Positions 8,049 to 18,600 of a DNA stretch of 64,000 bases are shown piece by piece (within the stretch, counting starts at the first letter, position 1; each line of letters begins with the position of its first letter). Source of the DNA: Nocardia brasiliensis ATCC 700358 (GTDB lineage: Bacteria; Actinomycetota; Actinomycetes; Mycobacteriales; Mycobacteriaceae); the NCBI RefSeq assembly GCF_000250675.2, contig NC_018681.1, positions 5,642,001 through 5,706,000 of the forward strand, in the 5' to 3' direction. The notes below the pieces were generated by a model. It worked only from the letters and a program-made list of their open reading frames with translations, was not told where the DNA came from and made no database searches. Position numbers and translations under genes: made by a program.

Positions 8049-8413
8049 CTATTCCGGCGCAGTCCGTTGCACTCGCCGCATCAGATGACCCAGTGTCGGG
8101 ACCACCCGTAGCCGCCAGGCCAGCTTGTAGGCGTCGACGGTGGTCTTGTCCTCGCGGCCACGCATCGCGGTGTCCAAGTTGACATTTCCGTAGTCCTTGA
8201 GGATGGCGATGGCCATCTTCGGGTCGCCACCGCGTCTCCGCCGATTATGAAATGCAGGGATCGCGGGTCGAAGACTTGATCATTGTCGTCGCGTGTACCG
8301 CATAGCCTCGGGGCCACAGCCAGGTATTCGGCAACCTTCGGATACGCGGCTCCAAAGCGCCACTCGTCCCCAAGCAGCCTCGCCAACTGATCGCGACGGT
8401 CCGATGACAGCAT
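8049..8413 (-). pseudogene. Frameshifted hypothetical gene
   Basis: The frame from the ATG at 8413 codes MLSSDRRDQLARLLGDEW through FDPRSLHFIIGGD. At about 8235 meaningful sequence moves to another frame, reading GGDPKMAIAILKDYG, then REDKTTVDAYKLAWRLRVV, ending at the TAG at 8049-8051. One indel would rejoin the two into a protein of about 121 residues. Family not recognised. A sequencing error cannot be excluded, but neighbouring genes are also damaged. Confidence 0.5.
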
Positions 8414-9283
8414 GAATCAGGCCATGATTTTCATTGTGCCCTTTGCACTTTCGCTCGTCGCCCAAAAAGCACAATCGGTTAGGTGCGGCTGTGCTGCAGC
8501 AAGCAGCCGCTATCGATGGCCAGTTTCAGGCTGTGGTGGAGTAGACCTGTCGGCCACTCGTGGTGTTGTCGTAGGTGACCATGGTTCGATCGAGCCGCCT
8601 GGTGTTTCCCCGCCAGTCCTTGCTGCTGGTCCTTCTTGAGCAGTGCCACCCGGCCGATCAAACTCACGCCGATTTATCCACCCGTTGCCGGTCTCTCTTG
8701 GTTGGTCACGTCTTCCCCGGTCGAATCTCCCAACTTTTGCCTCCGATGGATGCTCGTGCCCCTGACCTAGCGACACCAACGTCGCGTTGTCATCTTCCGC
8801 GCACGCGATCGACCAGTAACACCGTCGCAGAAGCGCCAAGCCGCCTGGCACTGACACAACGCGGGACGCGAAACCCTGTAAACCCTAGAGAACTGGATGT
8901 ATCATTTATTGCAGCGCCCACGGGTAGCGCTCAGCAAGCTGGGCTGGTAGGACGCGTTAATTACAGCCCGGGGATCAGACTTGCCCCGAAGCCGACAGAT
9001 GACAGTGGACCTCGCACATTCGACGATACCCCGGCCGTGCGCACCGATAACCCGTACGTCCAAATGCACACAGAACACCATACGGTCCGCGTTCCCCGTA
9101 CCCTCTCGTTGGATCGCTGACGTCGTCTCCGGCAAGAATGAGTCCATGCGCTCGCGAAAGCCGCTGTTCACCCTCCCCGGGCCCAGCCCACATTACCAGT
9201 GAGAGCAACTGAAAGCGGGTACACAACTACACGTTCCGTGTAGGCCAGCCTCGAAGGAAACGCCGGCGATCAAGGAGACCACC
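8414..9283. other. 870 bp without a supportable gene
   Basis: Only short overlapping frames of unlike composition are present on both strands. None has a ribosome-binding site and recognisable protein character. The last ~60 bases contain the ribosome-binding site and presumed promoter of the DUF6119 gene. Confidence 0.5.
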
Positions 9284-10978
9284 GTGGACGAAACGACGCT
9301 GTCGAAGAAAACCACTCGATGGTCCAGCCTGCACCGCCTGCTTGACCCCGCAGGCGGCCCGGTCGACCTGCGCTGGTTTGTCCGAGAAAAGTACCTTCAC
9401 GACACCAATTACGAGATCCGGGATTTCAGTCATGGGGGGCTAAGCGGATTGCTGGTCAGCGGTGCGAGGTTGCCGGAGCGTGCCGAATGGTGCCCGGCCG
9501 CGCAGGGGCTCACTGGTCTACCGGTGTCGGTGACGACCAGCCCGGCCGGCGGCCTGTTACTGACCCGCACTACAGGTAGGCTCTACGCTTTGACCTATGG
9601 GAGCCTCGGACACCACATCCTCGACCCGGACTACCGCGACGATGACTTCGGGCTGGGGTTTGCGGTCCGCTGCCTCGGCGAAACCGATGTCACACGGTTT
9701 CGCAGCGAGATCATGGACCGGCGAGGCCGAGTCGAGGACTACACCATGCTCGGTGGCAGCGATGTTGCCGGATTCGGTCTCGACAAATTCAGTTCGCTGG
9801 TCCGTAGGATCTGTGGCAGCGCCGAGCTGAATATGACTGCAAAACTCCCCACATCGCTGGCAGTGCGAATCGAATGTTCCGGCCACGCCATCAAGCTGCC
9901 ACTCGCTGCCTCCCCCGCCCAGTTCTTGGCCGATCTCGCCGAGATCGAACGCGTCTGCGACCGCGAAGACCCACTTGAAGGTCTCGCGTTCGTCGAGCGA
10001 TTCCGAAAACTGAACAGACACAGCCCTGCAGCCCTGGGAGCTGACAAAATTCTGGCAACGCTGTTGGGCGAGCCAAACAACGCACGCCTCGGCATCACCA
10101 TGCCCGACAACTGTGTCGACTACTATGGCGCAGCGCAATCATTCAGTATCTTGCTGGGCAGCCACGCTACCGCCGTCAACGACATCGACGTGGAAGCGTT
10201 GCTCGCACAGATCCACGGTTGCACCGAGGACCGCAGACTGTCCAACCTACACCGGCTTCGGGTCACCATGTACGAGGATTCGGCGCAGACGACACCGTCT
10301 GGCCCAGAAACCCGTGGCACGGATTGGCTGGTCGCGGAAGTCGAACACGAGGACGAGCGTTACTACTACAGGCAAGGCTACTGGCATGAGATCGGAGCCT
10401 GGCACCTCGAAACCCTGCGCGAAGAGCTCGACGAACTCTTCAACGCCACAACCAATATCACTGTCCCAGCCTGGACGAAGGGCCCTCCACGCTCTACAGG
10501 GAAGAAGAAAGGCCAGGATTCCCATGACGAAGATTGGTTCAACCGCGAGATCGCAAAACAACCGGGCTACCAACTATTCGACAAGCAAAACTTATTCACC
10601 GATTTCTTCCATGGAGGCGGGCTTGAGATCTGTGATGTCCTGGGCCCCGACTGCGAGCTGATCTGCGTCAAAAAGGCAAGCAGCAGCGCACCACTGAGTC
10701 ACCTCTTCGCGCAAGCTGTGAACGCCGTCAAGGTATTACGCACCGACAAGGAGGTCGCGAAGAAGTTCCGCGACTCCATCGCAAAGCACAATCCCAATCA
10801 CCCGATGGTCAATGACATCGGCTCGGTAAAAGTCGTGTTTGCCATCCTGCTGAAGGATGGCGAGGAGACAACTACAAACTCACTCTTCCCATTTTCCCAG
10901 ATCTCACTGGTCAGATCACTGATCGAGCTTCGCACCATGAATGCCGACGTAAGAGTGATAACAATCACGCGATCCTAA
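9284..10978 (+). CDS. DUF6119 / TIGR04141 family protein, putative nuclease-like defence protein
   Basis: 564 residues; GTG start with AAGGAG 7 bases upstream. It matches the sporadically distributed TIGR04141 (DUF6119) family in length and in the C-terminal block: DFFHGGG (about 445), EICDVLGPDCELICVKK (about 448-463), then SSSAPLSHLFAQAVNAVKVL. The D...E-x(3)-K arrangement in that block resembles a PD-(D/E)xK nuclease core, which is an inference. Family members are patchy in distribution, as expected of mobile defence genes. The Mrr-like endonuclease gene at 11560-12306, transposition and recombinase remnants nearby, and a lower GC content than the flanks support a defence island. Confidence 0.75.
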   Translation: MDETTLSKKTTRWSSLHRLLDPAGGPVDLRWFVREKYLHDTNYEIRDFSHGGLSGLLVSGARLPERAEWCPAAQGLTGLPVSVTTSPAGGLLLTRTTGRLYALTYGSLGHHILDPDYRDDDFGLGFAVRCLGETDVTRFRSEIMDRRGRVEDYTMLGGSDVAGFGLDKFSSLVRRICGSAELNMTAKLPTSLAVRIECSGHAIKLPLAASPAQFLADLAEIERVCDREDPLEGLAFVERFRKLNRHSPAALGADKILATLLGEPNNARLGITMPDNCVDYYGAAQSFSILLGSHATAVNDIDVEALLAQIHGCTEDRRLSNLHRLRVTMYEDSAQTTPSGPETRGTDWLVAEVEHEDERYYYRQGYWHEIGAWHLETLREELDELFNATTNITVPAWTKGPPRSTGKKKGQDSHDEDWFNREIAKQPGYQLFDKQNLFTDFFHGGGLEICDVLGPDCELICVKKASSSAPLSHLFAQAVNAVKVLRTDKEVAKKFRDSIAKHNPNHPMVNDIGSVKVVFAILLKDGEETTTNSLFPFSQISLVRSLIELRTMNADVRVITITRS

Positions 10979-11559
10979 GTCCTTGCCCGAACGGCACAGG
11001 CAACTCCGACGGGCGGCCAGAGACCGTTCGTTTCGACGTATTGGGCGAGCTATTGCAGGATAGTACGTAAGGATTGGGCCAATCGGAAAACGCGACACTC
11101 AGCGCAAACAGAAACACCTTCACTCCCCAGCCCGTGCCGACGAGCCGCTGCACCCATGAAGACATGGAATCCGACAACTGGAGACGCCGTCTCCGAGCAC
11201 CACGACAAGACCCGAGCATATGGGCGCAGCGCTAGCGTTACTAACCAACACATCACAGTTACCGGCCATGGGAAAGTCAGAACCATTTTCTAAATCATAG
11301 AGGCGGCGGTCCCGCGTTCAGTCCCTCCCTGGTCGACGTAAACAAGGAATCGGCCCAAGCGGTTGATCTCCAACCCTTCCGACCATGCCAATCGCTGGCA
11401 TCGGTTCGATCGACGAAGAGTGCTTTGCACGAAAATTATCGGTTGGACCGAGCATCGACAGGCGTGTTTCGATTAGGTCAGTCTTATCAGCCACCCACAA
11501 CGACAAATGGCCAGACTTTGCTTGATGCGATCTGAAATCGGTGCCGCGATTTGCCTGCC
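10979..11559. other. 580 bp between the two defence-like genes, no gene seen
   Basis: The two neighbouring genes converge here. No frame on either strand has protein character. The base composition is lower in GC than the metabolic half of the window. Confidence 0.5.
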
Positions 11560-12306
11560 TCAGGCGTCGGAATCGACTCTAGAGGAGCGATTCTCAGCAA
11601 TTGATATATGAAGTCCGAAGTCTGCGACAATGGTTGGCCATTTTCGCAAGAACTTTTCGATCTCACTTGTGGACCACAATGTGATAGCCGGCCGTTTGGC
11701 AGCGCTGTTGTGATCGTCTACCCAACGAACTGCGTCTTGAGTGAACGATCCGGTAGTTGCCATTATCAGACGCCGTATCGGTTCACCCTCCCAGAGTGGG
11801 ATCTTTGAATACACCAGGTCTGCGATTTCAGATGCGCTGACACCTCGTGCGGGCCAGTGTTTCGCTTGTACAACCACTCGTTCCAGCCACTCCGAACCGA
11901 GTCCATCATCGACCCTTAGATAGGCTTCGATGTCGCGACCAGAATCAGGTGCGTTCACATTAAGCAAGCGGGTGATTCGCGTGTATGATCCCGACAGCTC
12001 AAGAAGATGGGCAAGCACGAGTTCGAACCGATCTGCATCGATCTGACTCCAGTCAATCGGTAAATTGATCAGATCATCAGCCTCTAGCAGGATCCGCATG
12101 AGCTCTGATGCGGTCGCCTTGTCGAATTGCATCGATGCGCTGGACTTGGGCGTGCTCGATCGTTTATCAGTCCCCATAACCGCGAGGTGCACTAGTTTGG
12201 CTCCGTCAGGCGCGTCGATGACTTCGTAATGACAGACTGCACCTTGCTCGGGAGCGTGGAGGCCTGCTCCTTGCGTGCCAGGGACGATCTTGAGAACGCG
12301 TGCCAT
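11560..12306 (-). CDS. Mrr-type restriction endonuclease (PD-(D/E)xK)
   Basis: 248 residues from the ATG at 12306, chosen for GGAGAG 9 bases upstream; an in-frame GTG at 12348 is the alternative. Residues 90-215 form an Mrr-like catalytic domain: RFELVLAHLLELSG helix, NAPDSGRDIEAYL (D121, D125), VVVQAKHW with the catalytic Q-x-K (Q147-K149), then SASEIADLVYSKIP and RRLIMATTGSFTQDAVRW. Mrr enzymes cut modified DNA (type IV restriction). The N-terminal ~85 residues are not recognised and may be a DNA- or modification-recognition domain. It may work alone or with the convergent DUF6119 protein. Confidence 0.75.
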   Translation of the reverse strand: MARVLKIVPGTQGAGLHAPEQGAVCHYEVIDAPDGAKLVHLAVMGTDKRSSTPKSSASMQFDKATASELMRILLEADDLINLPIDWSQIDADRFELVLAHLLELSGSYTRITRLLNVNAPDSGRDIEAYLRVDDGLGSEWLERVVVQAKHWPARGVSASEIADLVYSKIPLWEGEPIRRLIMATTGSFTQDAVRWVDDHNSAAKRPAITLWSTSEIEKFLRKWPTIVADFGLHISIAENRSSRVDSDA

Positions 12307-12606
12307 CGATCGAGACTCTCCGATGTTGTTGTGCCGCTCGTTGTTCACGCGGCTTCTAGTGATCTGATCTGGTCATCTTTGCAGACCCCACCGACACGAA
12401 GCAGTGAACTGCAGGACGCTGCTGCCGGACCGACCCCAGAGCAAAACCGTCTTTACGGAGTCGTACGACAGGGCATGCGCCGTGTGGGGCGTGTCAAAGA
12501 TCTGCCGAGGTCGACAGCGATACCACTGACGGAAGCTAGACCACAGCCTGGCCGGATCCTCTATCCGTGCCCGTACTCGCATTCATGGGTAGGCATCACA
12601 TTTTCC

Positions 12607-12651
12607 GCAGGTTGATTCGTGTGTTTAGCGCGTGTGTCCCCCTCCGGACAC
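12607..12651 (+). repeat. 45-bp repeat, copy 1 (recombinase 3' side)
   Basis: Starts GCAG, contains GTGTGTTTAGCGCGTGTGTC and ends in the short palindrome GTGTCC-CCCTCC-GGACAC. It is 55 bases beyond the 3' end of the serine-recombinase remnant. A second copy lies inverted at 14761-14800 and a third in the same orientation at 40229-40274. Its position suggests a recombination site or element boundary. Confidence 0.7.
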
Positions 12652-12663
12652 TCCACTCGATGG

Positions 12664-12694
12664 ACGGCCCATGCTCATGGAGAGCATGGGCCGT
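12664..12694. terminator. Perfect 13-bp stem-loop
   Basis: ACGGCCCATGCTC / GAGCATGGGCCGT with a 5-base loop, followed on the plus strand by a T-rich tail. It sits between repeat copy 1 and the end of the recombinase remnant, so it may insulate the element from its flank. Confidence 0.7.
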
Positions 12695-12705
12695 TTCTCG
12701 TTTCG

Positions 12706-14130
12706 TCATATTTGTGGGTCCCCCACACCCCGCCCGGCGGGCTTCGCCCCCGGACCCCTCCTCGGCGTGACTGCCTGAACTCGTTCAGGCGCACCAGCCT
12801 TCAGTACGGCTCGGATGTCTCCGACCGAATCAACGAGCTTGTGGAGTTCGGTTTCGGTCAGTCTGATCGGTTTCGGTATCGCGTCGAGTTCGGCTCGCGC
12901 TGCGGCCTTCTCTGCTTGTGCGGTGTTCATCGAAGCCACGAAAGCGGCTGGATCCACTCCGGCTTCGATAGCGGCGAGGTGGCGCTGCAACCTCGTGTCC
13001 GCGTCGATGATTCGCCGGCGGAGCAGCGCACGAACGGTATCGGTGTCGTCGCCTTCCTGCGCTTCCAGGAGGATCTCGATGGTCTGGTTCCGGTGCTTAC
13101 GATCAAAAAGGGTTGAGAGCCAACCATCCAGCGGGTCGATGAGGACCGATTCTCGAAGATTGACCGTCTTCGGATGGTCGGCCAGAGCGTCGCTGCCCGG
13201 AGCGAGAGTTCTCGCACGGCAACGGTAGTAGATGTTCTGGCCAACGATCTCGGCTTGCATTTTCCGGTTGCAGGCGTCACATCGGATGTGCCCGCGCAGT
13301 AGGTACTGGCGGGGTATCAGGGTCCTGGTCCGCTCCAGTTTGGCGCGGTCCCGGTTGTTGATCCCGGCTCGACCTCGCCGGATCAGGTGAGCTTCGGTGA
13401 ATTGTTCGACGGAGACGATGTGTGGGTGGGCCGGCCGTCGGGAACGGATGATGCGGTCCGCGGAGGCTCGCACGAAGCGGATCGCGTATCCCGCGGCGAC
13501 GTCGTCCGGATCGATCAGTTCTTCTCGTTTGGTCCATCTCCCGAAAACCGCGTAACCGGTGTAGCGCGGATTCTGCAGGATCGCCGCGACGGTAGGGGCT
13601 TGCCAGCCATCCCCGGCGCGGTGACGGTTCTGTTCGGGGCGGTGGGCTGACGGGCAAAGGATTCCGTCGCGGTTGAGCCCTTCCGCGATCGCCTTATCGC
13701 CTCGGCCACCGATATATTCGCGGAAGATCCGCTGGACCACCGGTGCCGCAACGACATCGATCGAGAGGATCCGCAGCTTCAGACCGTCCGCTGCCTGGTG
13801 CGGGTTGGGATGCGGTGGTCCGTCGACCACGACGTACCCGTAGGGCGCCCGCCCTGGTGGCGTCCCTCGTTGAGCACCTGCGCGTCCATGCTGGCGCGGG
13901 TGCGCTGCTGAACATGCTGGCGCTCGGATTCACTGAGGCCACCGAGCATGCTCATCATCATGTTGTGGGTCGCGTTCTTGGCGTTGTACTTCCCGCCCAG
14001 CTCGGGCACCCAGATATCCACACCGTGGGCCAGGATCCGCGGAGCCACGAAACTGAACTGGTTACCGAACCAGCAGCGTGTGCCCTCGCCGACGACGATC
14101 GCCGTCCAGCCCCTTGGCAGGCTGCTGGTT
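12706..14130 (-). pseudogene. Large serine recombinase, N-truncated and frameshifted
   Basis: Reading on the minus strand from about 14130: the end of the resolvase catalytic domain (WVPELGGKYNAKNATHNMMM; SMLGGLSESERQHVQQRTR), a frameshift at about 13850, then the recombinase domain (VVQRIFREYIGGRGDKAIAE; QAPTVAAILQNPRYTGYAVF), a zinc beta-ribbon (HIRCDACNRKMQAE ... YYRCRAR) and a C-terminal coiled coil (LRRRIIDADTRLQRHLAAIE). Near 12790 the usual C-terminus is lost in another shift. The N-terminal part with the nucleophilic Ser is absent. Once an integrase-type large serine recombinase; now inactive. Confidence 0.8.
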
Positions 14131-14311
14131 TGAGCGAGAGTGCTGCAGATGGAGCGTTGCGATCACGTCGACGCCGCTCTCGATCAGAGCCTCGGCGGTG
14201 GCGCGGTGTCGTGGCTGGACATCGGATCTGACTGCTGCGAGGTGTGGGCCGAGAGGGGCGTCGGGTATTCGTCAGCCTCTGGCGCACAACGGATTTGGGA
14301 TCTCTCGTGGT

Positions 14312-14461
14312 GTTGCAACGTTCCTCCGCACAGCGCAGGATGAGTCGCAGCAGCGCCTTGGCTGCGTCCGGATTCAGCATTGGCGGATCATCAGGGCAGA
14401 TGACGTCGACCGTGCAGTGTCTGTCCTTGCTAGGGTCTTTGGAGCGATCGCGACGGGTCAT
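14312..14461 (-). pseudogene. Small ORF preceding the recombinase (fragment)
   Basis: Begins MTRRDRSKDPSKDRH and contains PMLNPDAAKALLRLILRCAE; beyond about residue 50 the frame turns into arginine-rich noise. A related small ORF at 40613 reads PTLTADAARALLRIILKAAD. Both follow a copy of the 45-bp repeat by about 300-350 bases in the same relative orientation. Probably a conserved small accessory gene of the recombinase element. Confidence 0.45.
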
Positions 14462-14760
14462 ACCGAGCTCCGGCCGGACGCACGCGGACGAAATTGGTGG
14501 CTAGTGACGTTGCAATTCGCTCGAATGTTCGTTGACTGTTCGAGAGGGCTTTCGCATGGAGGCATGGTGGACTACTTCTCACCGTCGCCTGATTCTCCCC
14601 AACCATGAAACCTGATTTTCAGCGCTCGCGCCACAGCCCAACGCGGGCAGACCGGTACACCGTTCGGTTACGGCAGAGTGGTCGCGACTTCCTACTCGAT
14701 GCTCGGGATGGCTTTGATCTCTGCTCGCACGACTGCTGCTGGATTCGGCCAACCAGATCA

Positions 14761-14800
14761 GGAGGGGGACACACGCGCTAAACACACAAATCGACTGCAG
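14761..14800 (-). repeat. 45-bp repeat, copy 2 (inverted, recombinase 5' side)
   Basis: The reverse complement reads GCAG, then TCGATTTGTGTGTTTAGCG, then the CGTGTGTCCCCCTCC core. The match to copies 1 and 3 stops after CCCCCTCC, so the GGACAC arm of the terminal palindrome is missing here. With copy 1 it brackets the recombinase remnant as an inverted pair. Confidence 0.7.
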
Positions 14801-14937
14801 AAAGGATGACGCACACGGTACGGAACCGCGCTGGCGTGGGCCCGCCGGTCTCGAGCCCACAAAATGGCCTGTCCACCTGCTCGCACCGGAATATAGCCAT
14901 GGGCGACCGCCCACAAGTAGCCCCCTGTGAGGGACGA

Positions 14938-15297
14938 TCATCGTCCTCCGGACTGGTTTCGGTTCCGCTCAGCCGTCGTGACGCAGCCCTGGACTACGGT
15001 GCCGTAACCGTCACCCGCGTTGGCGTTCAAAAGCTTACGCCCGTCAGGGAGTTGCGTTCGCTTACGAGCGTCACCCGATAGCGCGAACACCGACGCGCCA
15101 TGCGTAACCCATACGTCGGCGCTTGATACCTTCGTGGTGCCCTGCATGATGTTCCCACCGACGTAGACCAGCCCTCGCGGCGCCAATACAGCAAACACAT
15201 CTGCCAACAACTCCCGGCCGCATCCACCAACCGAGCCTTGGACTGTGGACCCGGAATAGACCTGTCCGGCGTGTCCGATTGCCAGGCGCCTCGCCAC
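14938..15297 (-). CDS. Possible small protein downstream of RHS gene (candidate immunity, weak)
   Basis: A 119-codon frame from a GTG start on the same strand as and about 325 bases downstream of the RHS gene. Its middle reads like protein (LLADVFAVLAPRGLVYVGGN; SSADVWVTHGASVFALSGD). Immunity genes usually sit directly after an RHS toxin gene, which is the only reason for suggesting that role. Competing frames overlap it and no ribosome-binding site is obvious, so it may be a remnant. Confidence 0.25.
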   Translation of the reverse strand: MARRLAIGHAGQVYSGSTVQGSVGGCGRELLADVFAVLAPRGLVYVGGNIMQGTTKVSSADVWVTHGASVFALSGDARKRTQLPDGRKLLNANAGDGYGTVVQGCVTTAERNRNQSGGR

Positions 15298-15621
15298 CGT
15301 TGCATCATCCTGAGCGCGCCGTTCGAGAGGCCCTTGGCGCTACGCCGTCCCAACGGTAGCCGCCACCACAGGGATATTGAAGCGATGGCATACACCCTGA
15401 ATTCGATGCAACCTCACTCGGCTGCTTCCAAGCCGCAACGCGCGGGCGCTCACACTGCACCAGCGCCCGCCTCCGCTGCCTGTCCACTCGGCATCGTTCC
15501 AGGTTAGGTGACCATAGAAGCTCGGCCGGGATCACCTGCAGATCGTCGCCGTTTCAGCTTCTCAGCCGAGAATCTCACGCACTTTGGTCGTGAGTGCAAG
15601 GAAGGAAGGGCCACACCGGAG

Positions 15622-18600
15622 TCACTTCGGTCCTCGAGTCCGATCAGGGGTTGCGGGCCCCGGCATATCGGTATCGAAGGGGAGGTTGATCCAGTCCGGG
15701 CAACGCGTCGAGCCTTCACAGTATGCGGTTATCACGCCAGCTCCTTTGTTGTCCTGGGGAGTGGAGGCCGGGTTCTCTAATTCCGCGTACGATACCACCA
15801 CCGTAACAAAAACTGAGTCGATAGTTTTCCACGTACCGTCCTTTTTCCTTTCCCGGTATACGATTTCCGCCCGATATTCCCAGCGGTCATCAGGCTTCGG
15901 GGTCCGGCGGGTCGGATTTCGGACCACTGCGGCCACTACTTCTTTGCTGGAGAGATTGTGCTTTTCCACATTTTTTATCCAACCCATGCCTTCGCCCCAA
16001 CCATGGTTTCCATTCGGATCCCAGAACCCCATCCGATACGCTACCTGATTTCCCTCCCAATCGTAGAGCCATGTGACGACACCGGGGTCGGGTTTCTTGC
16101 CGGTGAGGTCGTTGCTGTTGATGGGGTCGGCGTTGACGTAGTCGTAATTGTTGGCTGATCCGCCGGAGATGGGGTCGACTTGCAGGAATCTGCCCAGGAT
16201 GGGCAGATAGGTGCGGGCTCCCATCTCGAGCGCTTGTTGGCTGGCGACGTGTTCGATGGGGACGGTGTGTTGGCCGAGGTATCCGAAGTCCATGCCACCT
16301 TCGGCGGTGGCCGGGATCGGGATGTCACCGATGGTTCCGGTGGCGGGGTCGATGTTTTGGCCGTAGGGGTCATAGAGATGGATTGGGCCGGTGCGGGTGG
16401 CGGTGTGGTCGGTGGTGAGCAGGATGTCGCCGTGGATGTTGGGGTAGGACCAGTTGACGGTCTTGGTGTCGGTGTAGCCCTTCGTGAGTAGAGCGCCGCC
16501 GGGTAGTTTCAGCACCCGTTGCCGCAGGATTCCGGAGTCGTCGAGGACAAAGTCGGGGCCGCCGGCGTTGGAGGTAAACCCGTAGCGGGTGACTTGCGCG
16601 GGTTTGGCGTTGTCGCGGACGGTTCGCATGGTGATTCGGTCGGTGACATCTCGGGTGTAGACGACCGAGCGTCCGGCTGCGGTGGTGGTGGATATGTGTC
16701 GGAGGGTGGAGTCGTAACCAAGAGTGTCGGTACCGACTTTGGTCGCGTTGCCGTAGGTGTCGTAGGTGAACGGCAGGCTGGTGGCTCCGTTGGTGGAGAG
16801 CAGCCGGTCGGCGTCGTCGTAGCAGTAGTTGGTGGTGGTCGCCGGGGCGCCGTTGAAGCTGTCGGTGAAGGCGGTGCGGTTGGTATTCAACCCCGCTTTC
16901 TTGTTCGGCCCGCAGCCGTTGTCGCCGGCGAAGCTGTAGGTGAGCTTGTGGTGGGGCACGGCGGCCGCGACCAAGCGGCCGACACCGTCATAGGTGTAGG
17001 AGTTGTTGAAGGTGGTGCCGGAACCCGCAGTGTCGGTGATGGTTTCGTCGGTGATGCGTTGATCACGCGATCGGCTGACCCCACTGGCGACGGTGGAGCC
17101 CGATACCTTCCATGAGAGGCCAGTCGTGGAGCCGGCGTCGTTGTGGGTGATCGCGAGGTTGGATCCGTTGCCGTAGGCGACCTTGTCCAGGATTCCCGCG
17201 GTGTAGCCCGGGGTCGCGACCCTGGCCCCATCAAGGTCTAGGCCGATCAGCCGGGACGCGTCATCCCAGTGGTAGTTCAGGGTGGAGGTCGCCGCCTTGA
17301 CTGTGGTGGTTTCGCTGATCTTGCGCCCGGCAGGGTCGTAGGTGCTGGCGGTGGTGACCCCGCCCGCGTCGGTGTAGGACACGGTCTGGCCGAGCAGGTC
17401 GATCATGGCGATGGTCGATCCGCTGTTGTCGGTGACCTTCAGCTTCAGCGGGTTTCCGTCGACGGCGTAGTCGTAGGTGATGGTGCGGGCCGGTTTGTCA
17501 CCCATCGCCGGGAACGACTTCTCGACAATGCGGTCACGGGCGTCGTAGGTCACGCATGACCAGGGCTCAGTGTTGGTGCGGGCGGCGACAAGACGACCTG
17601 CGCCGTCGTAGACCAATTCGACCGCGTGGGTTGTTCCGTCCGAGTTCTTGGGTCCTCGAACGGTTTTGACCATGCCGCCCTGGTTGGCAGCTGGGGAGTT
17701 CGATTTGCAGGGGTTCGAGCGGGTTTCGCGGTCTCCGTAGTAGGTGAAGGTGCCGCGCTTGTCGGGATTAGTAAGGTCGCCGCCAGGCAGGGCTGCGGCC
17801 AGTTGGCGCAGATAGCCTTGGCCGGGCTTTTCGATCAGCATCCGGCCGGTCAGGTTGATGCCGCCAGGGTCTCCGGTTTTGGAGACCGCCAGCCCGAGCA
17901 CGGGGTCGATCCCATTGTCGGTGTCGGAGTAACTTGTCGCGAGCTTCTTCGCGGGTGCGCGTTCGGTGTCACCGCCGGAGGTGTTCTCAGTGATCTGGCC
18001 GGTTTGGAGTCCGTAGCGGGGGGCAAGGTTCTGCCCTGGCACTGTGACAGCGGATCCAGCGCCCGGGGGTTTCCAGGTGAAATCGAGTGCTCCGGTTTTG
18101 CCGCTGCGGTTGTAGTAGTCGATCCGAATTCGATGCCAACTACCCGCGGTTGTGTTGGTGTAGGTGCCGGAGACAGCGGTGGCGGCCTTGTCGGTCCAGC
18201 TGTCCACGATGAGCACGTCGTCGATCCACAATCGGACACCATCGATGACGGTGAACCCGAGTGCGTAGTCGCCGGTGTCGGGAAACTTGATTTCGCCGGT
18301 GAACCGGCCCGACCAGCCGCCGTTGTTCGCGACCGGCGGGGTCGACCCCCAGCTGTGTTTCAAGCTGCCGCCAGCGGCACCGACACCGGTTGCCCAGTCT
18401 TTCGGGACTCCGGAGGTGAATGGGTTGTCGTAGTAGGCGGCTTCCAACCCGACCAGATTCTTGTCGTACTGAGTATTGGTGTGGGGCATCGTGTTCGCGC
18501 ACTGCGGTGTCGGCAACTGCCCGGCGAAACAATTCGCCGGAGCCGGACCATAACTATCGATTGGGCGGTCTGCGTGGTCGTAGATCACTGTCGAGCGCCG

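Noticed and set aside
8510..9171. Frames of 89-181 codons between the broken gene and the DUF6119 gene
   Set aside because: Low protein character and several frames compete over the same bases.
12607..12651. Is the 45-bp repeat the end of a tRNA gene used as an attachment site?
   Set aside because: No T-loop (GGTTCGAATCC) or acceptor stem can be formed around any of the three copies.
12815..14231. Plus-strand frames opposite the recombinase remnant
   Set aside because: Composition is that of an antisense frame, whereas the minus strand gives clear recombinase domains.
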